Assembly (NCBI RefSeq): GCF_015711645.1
Contig: NZ_JABTEX010000001.1
Span: 2,389,278 to 2,453,277, forward strand
Reading direction: 5' to 3'
Origin: Planomonospora sp. ID82291
GTDB lineage: Bacteria; Actinomycetota; Actinomycetes; Streptosporangiales; Streptosporangiaceae
DNA length: 64,000 bases
Shown: piece by piece, positions 25,192-36,058 of the stretch
Layout of the letters: each line of letters opens with the position of its first letter
Numbering within the stretch: position 1 is the first letter of the stretch
The notes under the pieces: model-generated
The model's database searches: none
Seen by the model: only the letters and a program-made list of their open reading frames with translations
Told to the model about the DNA's origin: nothing
Position numbers and translations under genes: made by a program

Positions 25192-26679
25192 TCAGCCCTC
25201 CCCGGCGGCCGGATCCCGGCGCGGTCCGGCCAGGGCGGCCAGCAGGGCGCCGGTCAGGGCGACGGCGAACAGCACGCCGTACGTCTGCCGGAAGCCGTCC
25301 ATGAGCTGCTGCACGGCGACCGGGGAGACGCGGGAGAGCGTGCCCGCGTAGACCTGGTCGCGCAGCCGCGGGCTGACCGAGCCGGTGAGCACGCTCAGCG
25401 TGACGGCGACGCTGAGCACGATCCCCACATTCATGATCATGAGCCGGAAGCCGTTCACCACGCCGAGGCTCCCCGGCGGCAGGGCCTGCATGACCTGGGT
25501 GGTGTTCCCGGTGAGGAACGTCCCGCTGCCGCAGCCGCACAGGAACAGCCCCGCGCCGATCACCCAGTACGGCGTGGCGGGCGCGGTGTTGAGCAGCAGG
25601 ACCCCCAGTCCGGAGGCGCTGAACAGGCAGCCGCCGACGGAGAGCGCGTAGGGGGAGATCCGGCGGCCGAGGGCGCCCGCGAGCGGGGAGGCGAGGGCCA
25701 TGCCGACCGGGACCGGGAGCACGCCCAGGGCGGCGGTGACCGCGTCGACGCCCCGGGCCGCCTGGAAGTAGAGGGCGACCAGCAGGATCAGCGCCGAGCG
25801 GGCCAGCGCGTTGCAGAACGAGGCGAGGTTGGCGAAGGCCAGCACGCGTGCGCCGAACAGGCGCACGTCGAGCACCGGGTGGGCGGCGCGGCGCTCCACG
25901 ACGACGAGGACCGGGACCAGCAGCACCGCCACCAGCGCGCCGGTGATCACGACCGGGCTGCCCGGACCGCGCGAACCGGCTTCGGAGAGGGCGATGAGCG
26001 CGGCGGACAGCAGCGCGAAGACCACCAGGTTGCCCGGGGCGTCGACCGTCTCGCGGGGTGCGCGGGGGTCGCGGCCGGCCTTGCGCAGGATGAACGCGCC
26101 CCAGCCGAAGGCGATCAGCCCGGCCGGCACGTTCACCCAGAAGATCCACTGCCAGCCGGCCGTCTCGGCGATCAGGCCGCCCACGGTGGGGCCGGCGAGC
26201 TGGGCGACCGAGAGCGTGCCGACGTAGACGCCCATGCCCTGGCTGAGCCGGTCGGGTGGGAAGGCGTCGGTGATGATCACGGTCCCGTTGGCCAGGATCA
26301 TCGCCGCGCCGACCGCCTGGACCACCCGCATCGCGATCAGGAACCAGACGCCGGGGGAGAGCCCCGCGAGCAGCGAGGCGGCGGTGAACAGGGCGAATCC
26401 GGCGAGGTAGACCTCCCGGCGGCCGAGGAGGTCGGCGACCCTGCCGAAGAACACCAGGGTCGCCGTGTTGACGAGCATGAACGAGAGCAGGATCCAGCCG
26501 GAGGCGAAGGCGTCGGCCCGGAAGTGCCGGACCACCGCGGGGAGGGCGACGTTCAGGGTGCTTCCGGAGACGCCGATCAGCACCAGTCCGAGGCTGGTGA
26601 CCGAGCAGACGCGCCAGGCGTAGCGGAGCCGGGCGGAGTATTCGGGCGAGCCGGGCAGGTCCTGGGGGATCGCGACCAT
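25192..26679 (-). CDS. MFS drug exporter, DHA2/EmrB-QacA family
   Basis: A 495-residue proton-coupled antiporter with about 14 hydrophobic spans. It shows the DHA2 features GSTLNVALPAVVRHF in TM1, the loop motif GRVADLLGRREVYLAGF, RVVQAVGAAMILANGTVII and the motif C-like GPTVGGLIAETAGWQWIFW, NVPAG. Substrates of relatives include drugs, dyes and natural products. The ATG at 26679 is used. It is 55 bases downstream of the Crp regulator on the same strand, so that regulator and the cyclase upstream may control it. Confidence 0.93.
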   Translation of the reverse strand: MVAIPQDLPGSPEYSARLRYAWRVCSVTSLGLVLIGVSGSTLNVALPAVVRHFRADAFASGWILLSFMLVNTATLVFFGRVADLLGRREVYLAGFALFTAASLLAGLSPGVWFLIAMRVVQAVGAAMILANGTVIITDAFPPDRLSQGMGVYVGTLSVAQLAGPTVGGLIAETAGWQWIFWVNVPAGLIAFGWGAFILRKAGRDPRAPRETVDAPGNLVVFALLSAALIALSEAGSRGPGSPVVITGALVAVLLVPVLVVVERRAAHPVLDVRLFGARVLAFANLASFCNALARSALILLVALYFQAARGVDAVTAALGVLPVPVGMALASPLAGALGRRISPYALSVGGCLFSASGLGVLLLNTAPATPYWVIGAGLFLCGCGSGTFLTGNTTQVMQALPPGSLGVVNGFRLMIMNVGIVLSVAVTLSVLTGSVSPRLRDQVYAGTLSRVSPVAVQQLMDGFRQTYGVLFAVALTGALLAALAGPRRDPAAGEG

Positions 26680-26734
26680 ACCGATCAGTCTGACGCACGC
26701 GGTGCGCCCGATTTGTCTGGGGTCGTGCGGCCGG

Positions 26735-27424
26735 TCACCGCGCGCGCCGGCGCAGCCCCTCCATGTCGTGGATGATCACGCGGCGGCGGCCGGTCTCGAT
26801 CAGGCCCCGGTCCCGGAGCGAGCGCAGGGCCTTGCTGACCGCCTCGCGGGAGGAGCCGGTCCACCCGGCCAGCTCGTCCTGGGAGAGCGGCAGCGCCACC
26901 CGCACCCCGCCGGCCGCCGGCTCGCCGTACCGGTCGGCCAGCTCCAGGAGGCGGGTGGCGACCCGGCCGGCGGTGTCGAACGCGCCGTACTCGATCCGCT
27001 TGCGGTCGGCGTCGCGCATCCGGCCGGTCACTATCTGCAGGAGCAGGACCGCCACCCGGCCGTGCGCGCGGAGGAAGGCCGTGAAGTCACGGACGACGAT
27101 CCCCTCGACCGGCTCCAGCGCGGTCACCGTGGCCGACCTCGGCAGGCCGTCGATGACCGAGAACTCGCCGAGCAGCGCGCCGGTTCCCCGTACGGCCAGC
27201 ACGACCTCGGTGCCGGAGGCGGTGTGCGAGGAGACCTTGACCCGGCCGGACGTCAGCACGAGCACCCAGTCGGCCGCGTCGCCCTCGGTCATCAGCGTCG
27301 TGCCCCGGTCCCACCGCCGGGGCCGTCCGGCCGCGCGCAGCCCGGCGGCCTCCTCGGGGGTGAGGAGGGAGAGGAACTCACCGGGCTCGGACACGGACGC
27401 GGCGGGGGGTGCGGACGGATTCAC
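26735..27424 (-). CDS. Crp/Fnr-family cyclic-nucleotide-binding regulator
   Basis: A 229-residue transcription factor. The GTG at 27424 is chosen because GAGGAGG stands five bases upstream; an ATG at 27457 would add 11 residues. The N-terminal cNMP-binding barrel has LMTEGDAADWVLVLTSGRVKV and the phosphate-binding cassette GALLGEFSVIDGLPRSATV, close to the GE..l....RsA motif that contacts cyclic nucleotide. The long dimer helix and winged helix (LPLSQDELAGWTGSSREAVSKALRSL) follow. It lies directly downstream of a class III cyclase gene, so cAMP or cGMP sensing is plausible. Confidence 0.93.
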   Translation of the reverse strand: MNPSAPPAASVSEPGEFLSLLTPEEAAGLRAAGRPRRWDRGTTLMTEGDAADWVLVLTSGRVKVSSHTASGTEVVLAVRGTGALLGEFSVIDGLPRSATVTALEPVEGIVVRDFTAFLRAHGRVAVLLLQIVTGRMRDADRKRIEYGAFDTAGRVATRLLELADRYGEPAAGGVRVALPLSQDELAGWTGSSREAVSKALRSLRDRGLIETGRRRVIIHDMEGLRRRAR

Positions 27425-27524
27425 GGGGGCCTCCTCGGAAAGGGGTGCGGGTGGCATGGGACGGCGGGCCGGTACGGCGCGCGGCGCGGCCGTACCGGTG
27501 CCCGGACACCCCGTCCCGGCCGGA

Positions 27525-29612
27525 TCAGGTCAGTCCGGACAGGACGTAGGCGTGCACGGGATGCTCCTTGCCCTTGAGGCTCAGCCCGCCCAGCGGCTGG
27601 ACCTTCGCCCCGGGACCGATCCGGTCGAGCGTGCTCTGGCCGATCACGACGGTACCGGGTTCGGCCACGCCCTCCAGCCGGGCGGCCACGTTCACGCAGT
27701 CGCCCATCGCGTTGAACCCGCGCAGCTGGGGGCTGCCGATGTTGCCGACCAGCGCGGGCCCGGTGTTGATCCCGATCCTGAACCGGGGGTAGCCGGGCGT
27801 CCCGGTGGCGATCTCCTCGGCGGCCTCCTGCATGGCCAGCGCCGCCCGGGCCGCGGCCTCGGCGTGGTCGGGCTGCCGGGCCGGGGCGTTGAACAGCGCC
27901 AGCATCGCGTCGCCGACGAACTGCACGATCGTGCCGCCGTTGGCGAGCACGATCGGCACGGCCGCGCCGTGGTAGCGGTTCAGCATGTCCACGATCTCCC
28001 CGGGGGCGACCCGTTCGGAGAAGCTCGTGAAGCCCTTCAGGTCGGCGAAGAGCGCGGTCAGCTCGACCAGCTCGCCGCCCAGCTCGGCCCGGCGGGGGTC
28101 GGCCAGCAGCGCCTGCGCCACGTCCGGGGACATGTAGTTGCGGAAGAGCCCCTCCAGCTCCTGGTAGAGCCGGGCGTTCTCCAGGGAGATCGAGAGCTGC
28201 GCGGCCAGGGTCGCCGCGAGCGCCTCGTCCTGCGGAGTGCGGCCCACCGGGACCGTCAGCGCCCCGGCGAGGCGGCCCTTGACGGTCAGCGGGTGCAGGA
28301 CCGCGTCACCGCGCCGGACCGGCCCGCCGCCGGGGAAGTCCCGGTCGGTGTAGGCGGCGGAGCCGACCGTGACCCGCCCGTCCGCGACCAGGCTGATGCG
28401 CACGTCGCCGTAGGCCTGCCGGACCCGCTCCATCGCATGGGAGAGCAGCTCCCCCTCGGGCAGGCCCACCCGGGCCCGGTTGCCCAGGTCCACCAGGGCG
28501 GCCAGCCGTTCGGACAGCTCGCGCTCGGTGGCCAGCGCCTCGCCCGCCCGGTCGAGCACGGCGGCCTGCGCCTCGGTGAGCCCGAACCTGCCCGCGAGCC
28601 GGGTCGCGACCGGGACCCCGGCGCCGGTCCCGCCGCCCGCACCGCCGTCCCCCCGGCCGTCCTCGCGGCGGCGCAGGTGGGCGACGAGCTCCTCCAGCGC
28701 CTGGGTGTACTCGCCGCGCATCCTGCGGACGGTCGCGTTGAGCGCGACCGCGTCGAACAGCCCGGCGCCGGAGCCCTCGCGGCGGAACTGCAGGTGGGCG
28801 CTGTAGGCGACGAAGGCGAAGGCGAGGGTGAGCAGCACGTGCCAGAGCCACCAGGACAGGTGCCAGTTGTGGTGGGACATCCCCGCGACCACCGTCTCGG
28901 CGAGCAGGGCATAGGCGGTGACCAGGCTGATCAGCATCGCCGCCGGGCGCCTGCGGTGCAGCCGGAACACCATCACCGCGGCGGCGCCGTACAGGGCGAC
29001 GGCGAGCAGTTCGGCCCCGCCGAGGTCCGCGCCGTGCGCGGGCGGCCTGGTGCTCAGCGGGGTGAGGCCCGGCACCAGGCAGGCCGCCGCCCAGCCGACG
29101 ACCAGTACGGCGAGGCCGCCGCGCAGCAGGTTGCGCGACCGGAGCACGGCGCCGGCCGCCCGCTCGCCCAGCGGCAGCGCCGAGGCGAACGCGAAGGCGG
29201 CGGAGATCATGAGGCCGACCGGGTGGGACAGGTCGAACCCGTGGCTCGGGCCGTCGAGGACGACCTTCGGGGTGGTCAGTCCGTGCACGGAGAAGAAGCC
29301 CGCACTGCTCAGGAAGACCAGCGAGACCAGGAGCAGCCGGGCGTCCGCGCGCCGGGTGGAGGACCGGCTGACCAGCGCGCCCAGGACCAGGCTGATCCCG
29401 GCCACGGCGTTGATCAGCCAGAAGTGGGCGGGGTTGTCCTGCCATCGGGCGTTGAGATGGGGCTGGGCGAGCAGCAGCCAGAGCCCGAGCATCGGCAGGG
29501 CCAGGTGCAGCACCCAGACCACCGCGCGGACCGGCTGGGTCGCCGGAGGGAGGTACGGCTCGGGCCCGGCGCTGCCGGCGTCCGGCGCGGCCGTCGAGTG
29601 GTTCGTCGGCAC
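27525..29612 (-). CDS. Membrane-bound class III adenylate/guanylate cyclase with GAF domain
   Basis: A 695-residue signalling enzyme. About eight hydrophobic segments fill residues 25-270 (VWVLHLALPMLGLWLLLA, INAVAGISLVLGALVS, LISLVTAYALLAETVV and others). A coiled region and a GAF-like sensor (about 350-490) precede the cyclase domain. There ALFADLKGFTSFSERV and FVGDAMLALFNAP supply the two metal Asp residues, and GFNAMGDCVNVAARLE supplies the Asn/Arg transition-state pair; the domain is probably active as a homodimer. The GTG at 29612 follows GGAGG. The Crp gene downstream is a natural partner. Confidence 0.92.
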   Translation of the reverse strand: MPTNHSTAAPDAGSAGPEPYLPPATQPVRAVVWVLHLALPMLGLWLLLAQPHLNARWQDNPAHFWLINAVAGISLVLGALVSRSSTRRADARLLLVSLVFLSSAGFFSVHGLTTPKVVLDGPSHGFDLSHPVGLMISAAFAFASALPLGERAAGAVLRSRNLLRGGLAVLVVGWAAACLVPGLTPLSTRPPAHGADLGGAELLAVALYGAAAVMVFRLHRRRPAAMLISLVTAYALLAETVVAGMSHHNWHLSWWLWHVLLTLAFAFVAYSAHLQFRREGSGAGLFDAVALNATVRRMRGEYTQALEELVAHLRRREDGRGDGGAGGGTGAGVPVATRLAGRFGLTEAQAAVLDRAGEALATERELSERLAALVDLGNRARVGLPEGELLSHAMERVRQAYGDVRISLVADGRVTVGSAAYTDRDFPGGGPVRRGDAVLHPLTVKGRLAGALTVPVGRTPQDEALAATLAAQLSISLENARLYQELEGLFRNYMSPDVAQALLADPRRAELGGELVELTALFADLKGFTSFSERVAPGEIVDMLNRYHGAAVPIVLANGGTIVQFVGDAMLALFNAPARQPDHAEAAARAALAMQEAAEEIATGTPGYPRFRIGINTGPALVGNIGSPQLRGFNAMGDCVNVAARLEGVAEPGTVVIGQSTLDRIGPGAKVQPLGGLSLKGKEHPVHAYVLSGLT

Positions 29613-29926
29613 AGGGGCCTCCGTGTTCGTCGGGGGTCCGGTGACCCCCTGTCGCGTCCGCCCCGCCCGCGGGCGGGTTCCCCCGAACGCCCCGATTATC
29701 CCGGCACACCGCCGTCGCCGCCAACGCCTTTCCTTCCTCGGAAATCTCCGCTCGGTCCTCGCCGGTAAGCGTCCGTACCGGATGTGACCGGCGGCCCGCG
29801 GTCCGGCGCCGGATGAATGTCATCGTCCGCCGGAAATGAGAAGGTGGACGGGCGAGGCATTCGTGGAAAGAGCTGAGATGAGCGGAGGTGCGCCGTAAAG
29901 TGACAACGGATTCGGAGGGGGACGAG
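29613..29926. other. Divergent spacer between cyclase and Uma2 genes
   Basis: These 314 bases must contain both promoters. Near the cyclase is a GC hairpin-like cgcccgcgggcg. Closer to the Uma2 gene the sequence becomes more AT-rich, with ggattcggagggggacgag as ribosome binding site. No gene, terminator or clear operator was recognised. Confidence 0.5.
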
Positions 29927-30505
29927 ATGACCGCTGAAGTGCTGCCTTCCTGGTTCTATCCGCCGGCCGACGGCTGGGTCGCGGAGGATCTGGACCGGCT
30001 CCCCCCCGAAGCGCCGCGCCGCCTCGAACTCGTCGATGGAGCCCTCATCGTGATGTCCCCGCAGACCAAGTTCCACATGAGGGTCATCGACAACCTCACC
30101 CGGGTGCTGCGGTCCTCGGCACCGGAAGGGCTCGACGTGGTGCGCGAGATGACGGTCACGCTGGGACGGCGTCAGCGGCCGGAGCCGGATGTCATGGTCG
30201 TCCGGGAACCCTCCGGGGCGGGACTGGAGCGCACGACCTACCGGCCCGAGGAGGTCGTCCTCGCGGTCGAGGTGGTCTCACCCGACTCGGAGGAGCGCGA
30301 CCGGAGGGTCAAGCCGGAGCGGTACGCGCAGGCCGGTATCCGTCACTTCTGGCGGATCGAGAACGAGAACAGCCGCCCTGCCGTGCACGTGTACGAGCTG
30401 GACGACACCACCGGTGCCTACGTGCCGATCGGCATCGAGCGGGAGAAGCTCCGGCTCGCGGTGCCCTTTCCCATCACCGTCACGATGCGGGAACTGCTCT
30501 CCTGA
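29927..30505 (+). CDS. Uma2-family (DUF820) PD-(D/E)XK nuclease-fold protein
   Basis: A 192-residue protein of the Uma2 family, a restriction-endonuclease-like fold common in actinobacteria and cyanobacteria but with no firmly known role. Core motifs are present: LELVDGALIVMSPQTKFH, RRQRPEPDVMVVRE with the metal Asp, VVLAVEVVSPDSEERDRRVK with the Glu-x-Val and Lys, and YAQAGIRHFWRIE. The catalytic set appears intact. The ATG at 29927 follows ggagggggacgag. It is a single gene facing purL across a strong bidirectional hairpin. Confidence 0.88.
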   Translation: MTAEVLPSWFYPPADGWVAEDLDRLPPEAPRRLELVDGALIVMSPQTKFHMRVIDNLTRVLRSSAPEGLDVVREMTVTLGRRQRPEPDVMVVREPSGAGLERTTYRPEEVVLAVEVVSPDSEERDRRVKPERYAQAGIRHFWRIENENSRPAVHVYELDDTTGAYVPIGIEREKLRLAVPFPITVTMRELLS

Positions 30506-30541
30506 TCTCTTCGGCGCGCTCACGGGCGTCGTCCGGCGGGA

Positions 30542-30587
30542 CACGGCGGAGGGGTACGGCTCGCGCGAGCCGTACCCCTCCGCCGTG
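30542..30587. terminator. 22-base perfect hairpin between Uma2 and purL
   Basis: The left arm (30542-30563, beginning cacggcggaggggtacgg) and the right arm (30566-30587) are fully complementary around a CG centre. It lies between two convergent genes, 37 bases after the Uma2 stop and 7 bases from the purL stop, so it probably terminates both. There is no long U-tract. Confidence 0.8.
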
Positions 30588-30593
30588 CGTGGA

Positions 30594-32845
<2,252 letters not shown>

Positions 32846-32849
<4 letters not shown>

Positions 32850-33529
32850 GCGTTCACCAGCTTCTTGAGGATCGAGGTGAAGAAGGCGCGGCCGTCCGTG
32901 CTCGGGGCGCCGGTCAGGTCCTCGACGGCGTGCTCGGGGTGGGGCATCAGGCCGACGATGTTGCCCGCCTCGTTGCGGATGCCGGCGATGTCGTTCAGGG
33001 AGCCGTTGGGGTTGCCCCCGGTGTAGCGGAAGACGACCTGGCCGCCGGCCTCGATCGCCGCGAGGGTCGCCGGGTCGGCGACGTAGCGGCCCTCGCCGTG
33101 CTTGATCGGCAGCACGATCTCCTGGCCCTCGGTGAAGTCCGAGGTCCAGGGGGTGGCGGTGGTCTCGACCCGGATGCCCTGGTCGCGGCAGACATAGTGA
33201 AGCCCGGCGTTGCGCATCAGCGCGCCGGGCAGCAGGTGGGCCTCGCAGAGGATCTGGAAGCCGTTGCAGGTCCCCAGGACGGGGAGTCCGGCCCTGGCGG
33301 CGGGGATCAGCTCCTCCATCAGCGGGGCGAACCTGGAGATCGCCCCGCACCGGAGGTAGTCCCCGTAGGAGAACCCGCCGGGCAGGAAGACCGCGTCCAC
33401 CCCCTTGAGGTCGGGGTCGGCGTGCCACAGCGGGACGGCTTCGCCGCCCGCATGGCGCACGGCACGGGCCGCGTCCTGATCGTCAAGAGTCCCGGGAAAA
33501 GTGACGACGCCCACGCGGGCAGCACTCAT
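32846..33529 (-). CDS. purQ: Phosphoribosylformylglycinamidine synthase glutaminase subunit
   Basis: Class I glutamine amidotransferase, 227 residues, producing ammonia for PurL. It has [32 protein letters not shown], the nucleophile elbow [10 protein letters not shown] with the catalytic Cys, and HPEHAVED with the catalytic His and Glu. The ATG at 33529 (MSAARVGVV) is the normal start; ggaggggaac lies upstream. It is coupled to purL by a GTGA overlap. purS is not adjacent but beyond an ATPase gene, an unusual arrangement. Confidence 0.97.
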
Positions 33530-33741
33530 GGCAGCGTTCCCCTCCACAAACGAGCGCCGCGCCGACGTCTCACACATCGGACGGCGGTCTGCGGCGGTGC
33601 GCCCAGGCTATCCGCTCTGCGGGGAGAGCTCACAACGAGGTGGACGGCCCGCCCCCCGGACCCGGCGGCGACCGGCCCGGGGGCGGGACTCCGATCATGG
33701 GATCCGCGGCGCCGCGGCGGGCGGGCGCGGCCGGACGGCGG

Positions 33742-34182
33742 TCAGACGGCGGCCAGCTCACGGCGGCGGGCGGGCGCGGGGTCGTCGTAGCGGTGGAGCC
33801 GCTTGCGCAGGTGCACGGTGGTGCCCCGGCCGGGGGCGATGTCGAAGGAGATCTCGTCCACCACGGACTGCATGATCAGGATGCCGCGGCCGTTCTCGAT
33901 GTCGCTCGGCGGGTAGTGCTCCGGCATCCGGACCAGACCGCGGCCCCGGTCGGTGATGCGGACGTCGCAGCGGTCGGAGCCGATGGCGGTCTCGACCTCG
34001 TAGCGGTTGTCCGGGCCGCCGTGGCGCACGGCGTTGGTGCACGCCTCGGTGACCGCGAGCAGGATGTCGGAGACGCAGCTCCTGGTCACGCCGCGGAAGG
34101 CCAGGGAGTCGCCGATGATCCTGCGGACCATCGGGATGCCGACGGCCTCTCTTGGCAGAGCCAATGCGAACTCGAAATCCAC
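33742..34182 (-). CDS. RsbW-like ATP-binding protein (HATPase_c anti-sigma kinase type)
   Basis: A 146-residue GHKL ATPase. It starts at a GTG at 34182 (MDFEFALALPREAVGIP) behind gggaggg. The N-box EACTNAVRHGG, the G1 box VRITDRGRGL and the G2-like GRGILIMQSVVDEI are all present. This is the single-domain serine kinase/anti-sigma form typical of SpoIIAB/RsbW relatives, which are very numerous in sporulating actinomycetes. No sigma factor or anti-anti-sigma gene is adjacent. It sits between purS and purQ, with 160-213 base gaps on both sides. Confidence 0.9.
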   Translation of the reverse strand: MDFEFALALPREAVGIPMVRRIIGDSLAFRGVTRSCVSDILLAVTEACTNAVRHGGPDNRYEVETAIGSDRCDVRITDRGRGLVRMPEHYPPSDIENGRGILIMQSVVDEISFDIAPGRGTTVHLRKRLHRYDDPAPARRRELAAV

Positions 34183-34350
34183 CGGATCCCTCCCGGGCCA
34201 GACGTCACCCAGTGAAGGTTTCCCTCGGGAATCCGGGCTAACCGCAAAATAACTGTGATGTTATCCACTGTTAGTCAGGACGTGGTGTGGGATGCCCCCA
34301 GGGGTGAATTTAACCGGCATAGAGGGATTCTGCTGACGATATCCGGCTAT

Positions 34351-34596
34351 TTACTCTTCGATGGTGACCGTGTAGTCCTCGATCACGGTGTTGGCCAGCA
34401 GGGTCTCGGCCATCTTGCGGACGTCCGAAAGGGCGGCCTCGTCGGCCGGGCCGTCGAGCTCCACCTCGAACCGCTTGCCCTGCCGTACCGCGGAGACGCC
34501 GGAGAAGCCGAGCCGGGGGAGCGCCCGGGCGATGGCCTGCCCCTGGGCGTCGAGAATCTCGGGCTTCAGCATGACGTCGACGATGACGCGCGCCAC
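34351..34596 (-). CDS. purS: Phosphoribosylformylglycinamidine synthase subunit PurS
   Basis: An 81-residue third subunit of FGAM synthase that shapes the ammonia channel between PurQ and PurL. The typical ARVIVDVMLKPEILDAQGQA, ALPRLGFSGVSAVRQGKRFE and TVIEDYTVTIEE are intact. The GTG at 34596 is preceded by CCTGGAGGAACACC. It is divergent from the E1 alpha gene. About 820 bases and an ATPase gene separate it from purQ, so it may have its own promoter. Confidence 0.96.
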   Translation of the reverse strand: MARVIVDVMLKPEILDAQGQAIARALPRLGFSGVSAVRQGKRFEVELDGPADEAALSDVRKMAETLLANTVIEDYTVTIEE

Positions 34597-34670
34597 GGTG
34601 TTCCTCCAGGGTGCAGCGGGGTCGGTTGGGCGCCTCAAGCGTAACGGTCCCCGACCGCGGCCCGTCGCCG

Positions 34671-34745
34671 GGTCCGTTCCGGGTCCGTTCCGGATTCGTC
34701 GCCGGGTCCGTTCCGGATTCGTCCCGGGTCCGTTCCGGGTCCGCA
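34671..34745. repeat. Interleaved ccgggtccgttccgg repeats
   Basis: Copies of ccgggtccgttccgg and ttccggattcgtcg alternate four to five times in the divergent purS/E1 alpha spacer (34597-34939). Between 34800 and 34939 lies the promoter region of the dehydrogenase operon. No further gene was seen. Confidence 0.75.
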
Positions 34746-34939
34746 CGGGTGCGGAGAGGGCCGGAGGGGAACGGGGACCGTATGGACGGCGGAGCAGGTC
34801 TTGCGCGCGGGTATGTGACGTCTGCCACGATGTCCCCAAGCGCCGACGAACCGCCATCAACCGGATCCGACGCGTCGCCAACCGGCCGGACGCGAGCGGT
34901 GACCCCGCTCGGACGGCCCCGAGCACACAGGAGCGGCAC

Positions 34940-36058
34940 GTGACAGCCGACGCCTCTCGCGGTGCGCAGGCACCCCCCGAGCTCGTCCAGTTGCTGACCC
35001 CCGAGGGCGAGCGGGTCGAACACCCCGACTACGCCATCGACCTGACGCCCGAGGAGATCCGCGGCCTCTACCGCGACCTGGTCCTGGTGCGCCGGATCGA
35101 CCTGGAGGCCGTCGCCCTGCAGCGCCAGGGCGAACTGGGCCTGTGGGCCTCGCTGCTCGGTCAGGAGGCCGCGCAGATCGGCTCCGGCCGGGCCCTGACG
35201 GACGCGGACATGGCGTTCCCGACCTACCGCGAGCACGGCGTGGCCTGGTGCCGCGGCGTCGACCCGGTCAACCTCCTCGGCCTGTTCCGGGGGGTCAACC
35301 ACGGCGGCTGGGACCCCGCCGAGCACAACTTCCACCTCTACACGATCGTGATCGGCAGCCAGACCCTGCACGCGGTCGGCTACGCGATGGGCATGCAGCG
35401 CGACGGGGCCGTCGGTGAGGACGGCGCGGCCTCGATCGTCTACTTCGGCGACGGCGCCACCTCCCAGGGCGACGTGAACGAGGCGTTCATCTGGGCGTCG
35501 GTGTTCAACGCGCCGGTGGTGTTCTTCTGCCAGAACAACCAGTGGGCCATCTCCGAGCCGCTGGAGAAGCAGACCCGCATCCCGCTCTACCGCCGGGCCA
35601 GCGGGTTCGGCTTCCCCGGCGTCCGGGTGGACGGCAACGACGTGCTCGCCTGCCTGGCGGTCACCCGCAAGGCGCTGGCCGACGCCCGCTCCGGGCAGGG
35701 GCCGGTGCTGATCGAGGCCTACACCTACCGGATGGGCGCGCACACCACCTCCGACGACCCGACCCGCTACCGGGTGGCCGACGAACTGGAGGCGTGGAAG
35801 CTCAAGGACCCGATCGAGCGGGTCAAGGCCTACCTCGTCCGCAACCGGCTCGCCGACCAGGCGTTCTTCGAGGGGGTCGACGCCGAGGCCGACGCGCTCG
35901 GCAAGGACGTGCGCAGGCGCTGCCTGGAGATGCCCGACCCCGGGCCGATGGAGATGTTCGAGCACGTCTACGCCGAGTCGCACGGCCTGGTCGAGGCCGA
36001 GCGCGCCGAGTTCTCCGCCTACCTCGCCGGATTCGAGACCGAGGGGGTCGAGGGATGA
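34940..36058 (+). CDS. 2-oxoacid dehydrogenase E1 component, alpha subunit
   Basis: Thiamine-diphosphate dependent decarboxylase subunit of 372 residues. Residues GDG at 170-172 through QNN near 198-200 form the TPP/Mg motif (YFGDGATSQGDVNEAF ... VFFCQNNQ). RRIDLEAVALQRQGELGLWA, TYREHG and GSQTLHAVGYAMG match E1 alpha of branched-chain 2-oxoacid and actinobacterial pyruvate dehydrogenases. The GTG at 34940 follows caggag. Substrate choice (pyruvate or branched-chain oxoacids) cannot be fixed; the three-gene layout resembles Streptomyces bkd. Coupled to E1 beta by a 4-base overlap. Confidence 0.93.
   Translation: MTADASRGAQAPPELVQLLTPEGERVEHPDYAIDLTPEEIRGLYRDLVLVRRIDLEAVALQRQGELGLWASLLGQEAAQIGSGRALTDADMAFPTYREHGVAWCRGVDPVNLLGLFRGVNHGGWDPAEHNFHLYTIVIGSQTLHAVGYAMGMQRDGAVGEDGAASIVYFGDGATSQGDVNEAFIWASVFNAPVVFFCQNNQWAISEPLEKQTRIPLYRRASGFGFPGVRVDGNDVLACLAVTRKALADARSGQGPVLIEAYTYRMGAHTTSDDPTRYRVADELEAWKLKDPIERVKAYLVRNRLADQAFFEGVDAEADALGKDVRRRCLEMPDPGPMEMFEHVYAESHGLVEAERAEFSAYLAGFETEGVEG

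Noticed and set aside
26763..29768. A 1001-codon plus-strand frame over the Crp and cyclase genes
   Set aside because: Antisense shadow; both minus-strand genes have complete domains, while this frame has none and crosses both.
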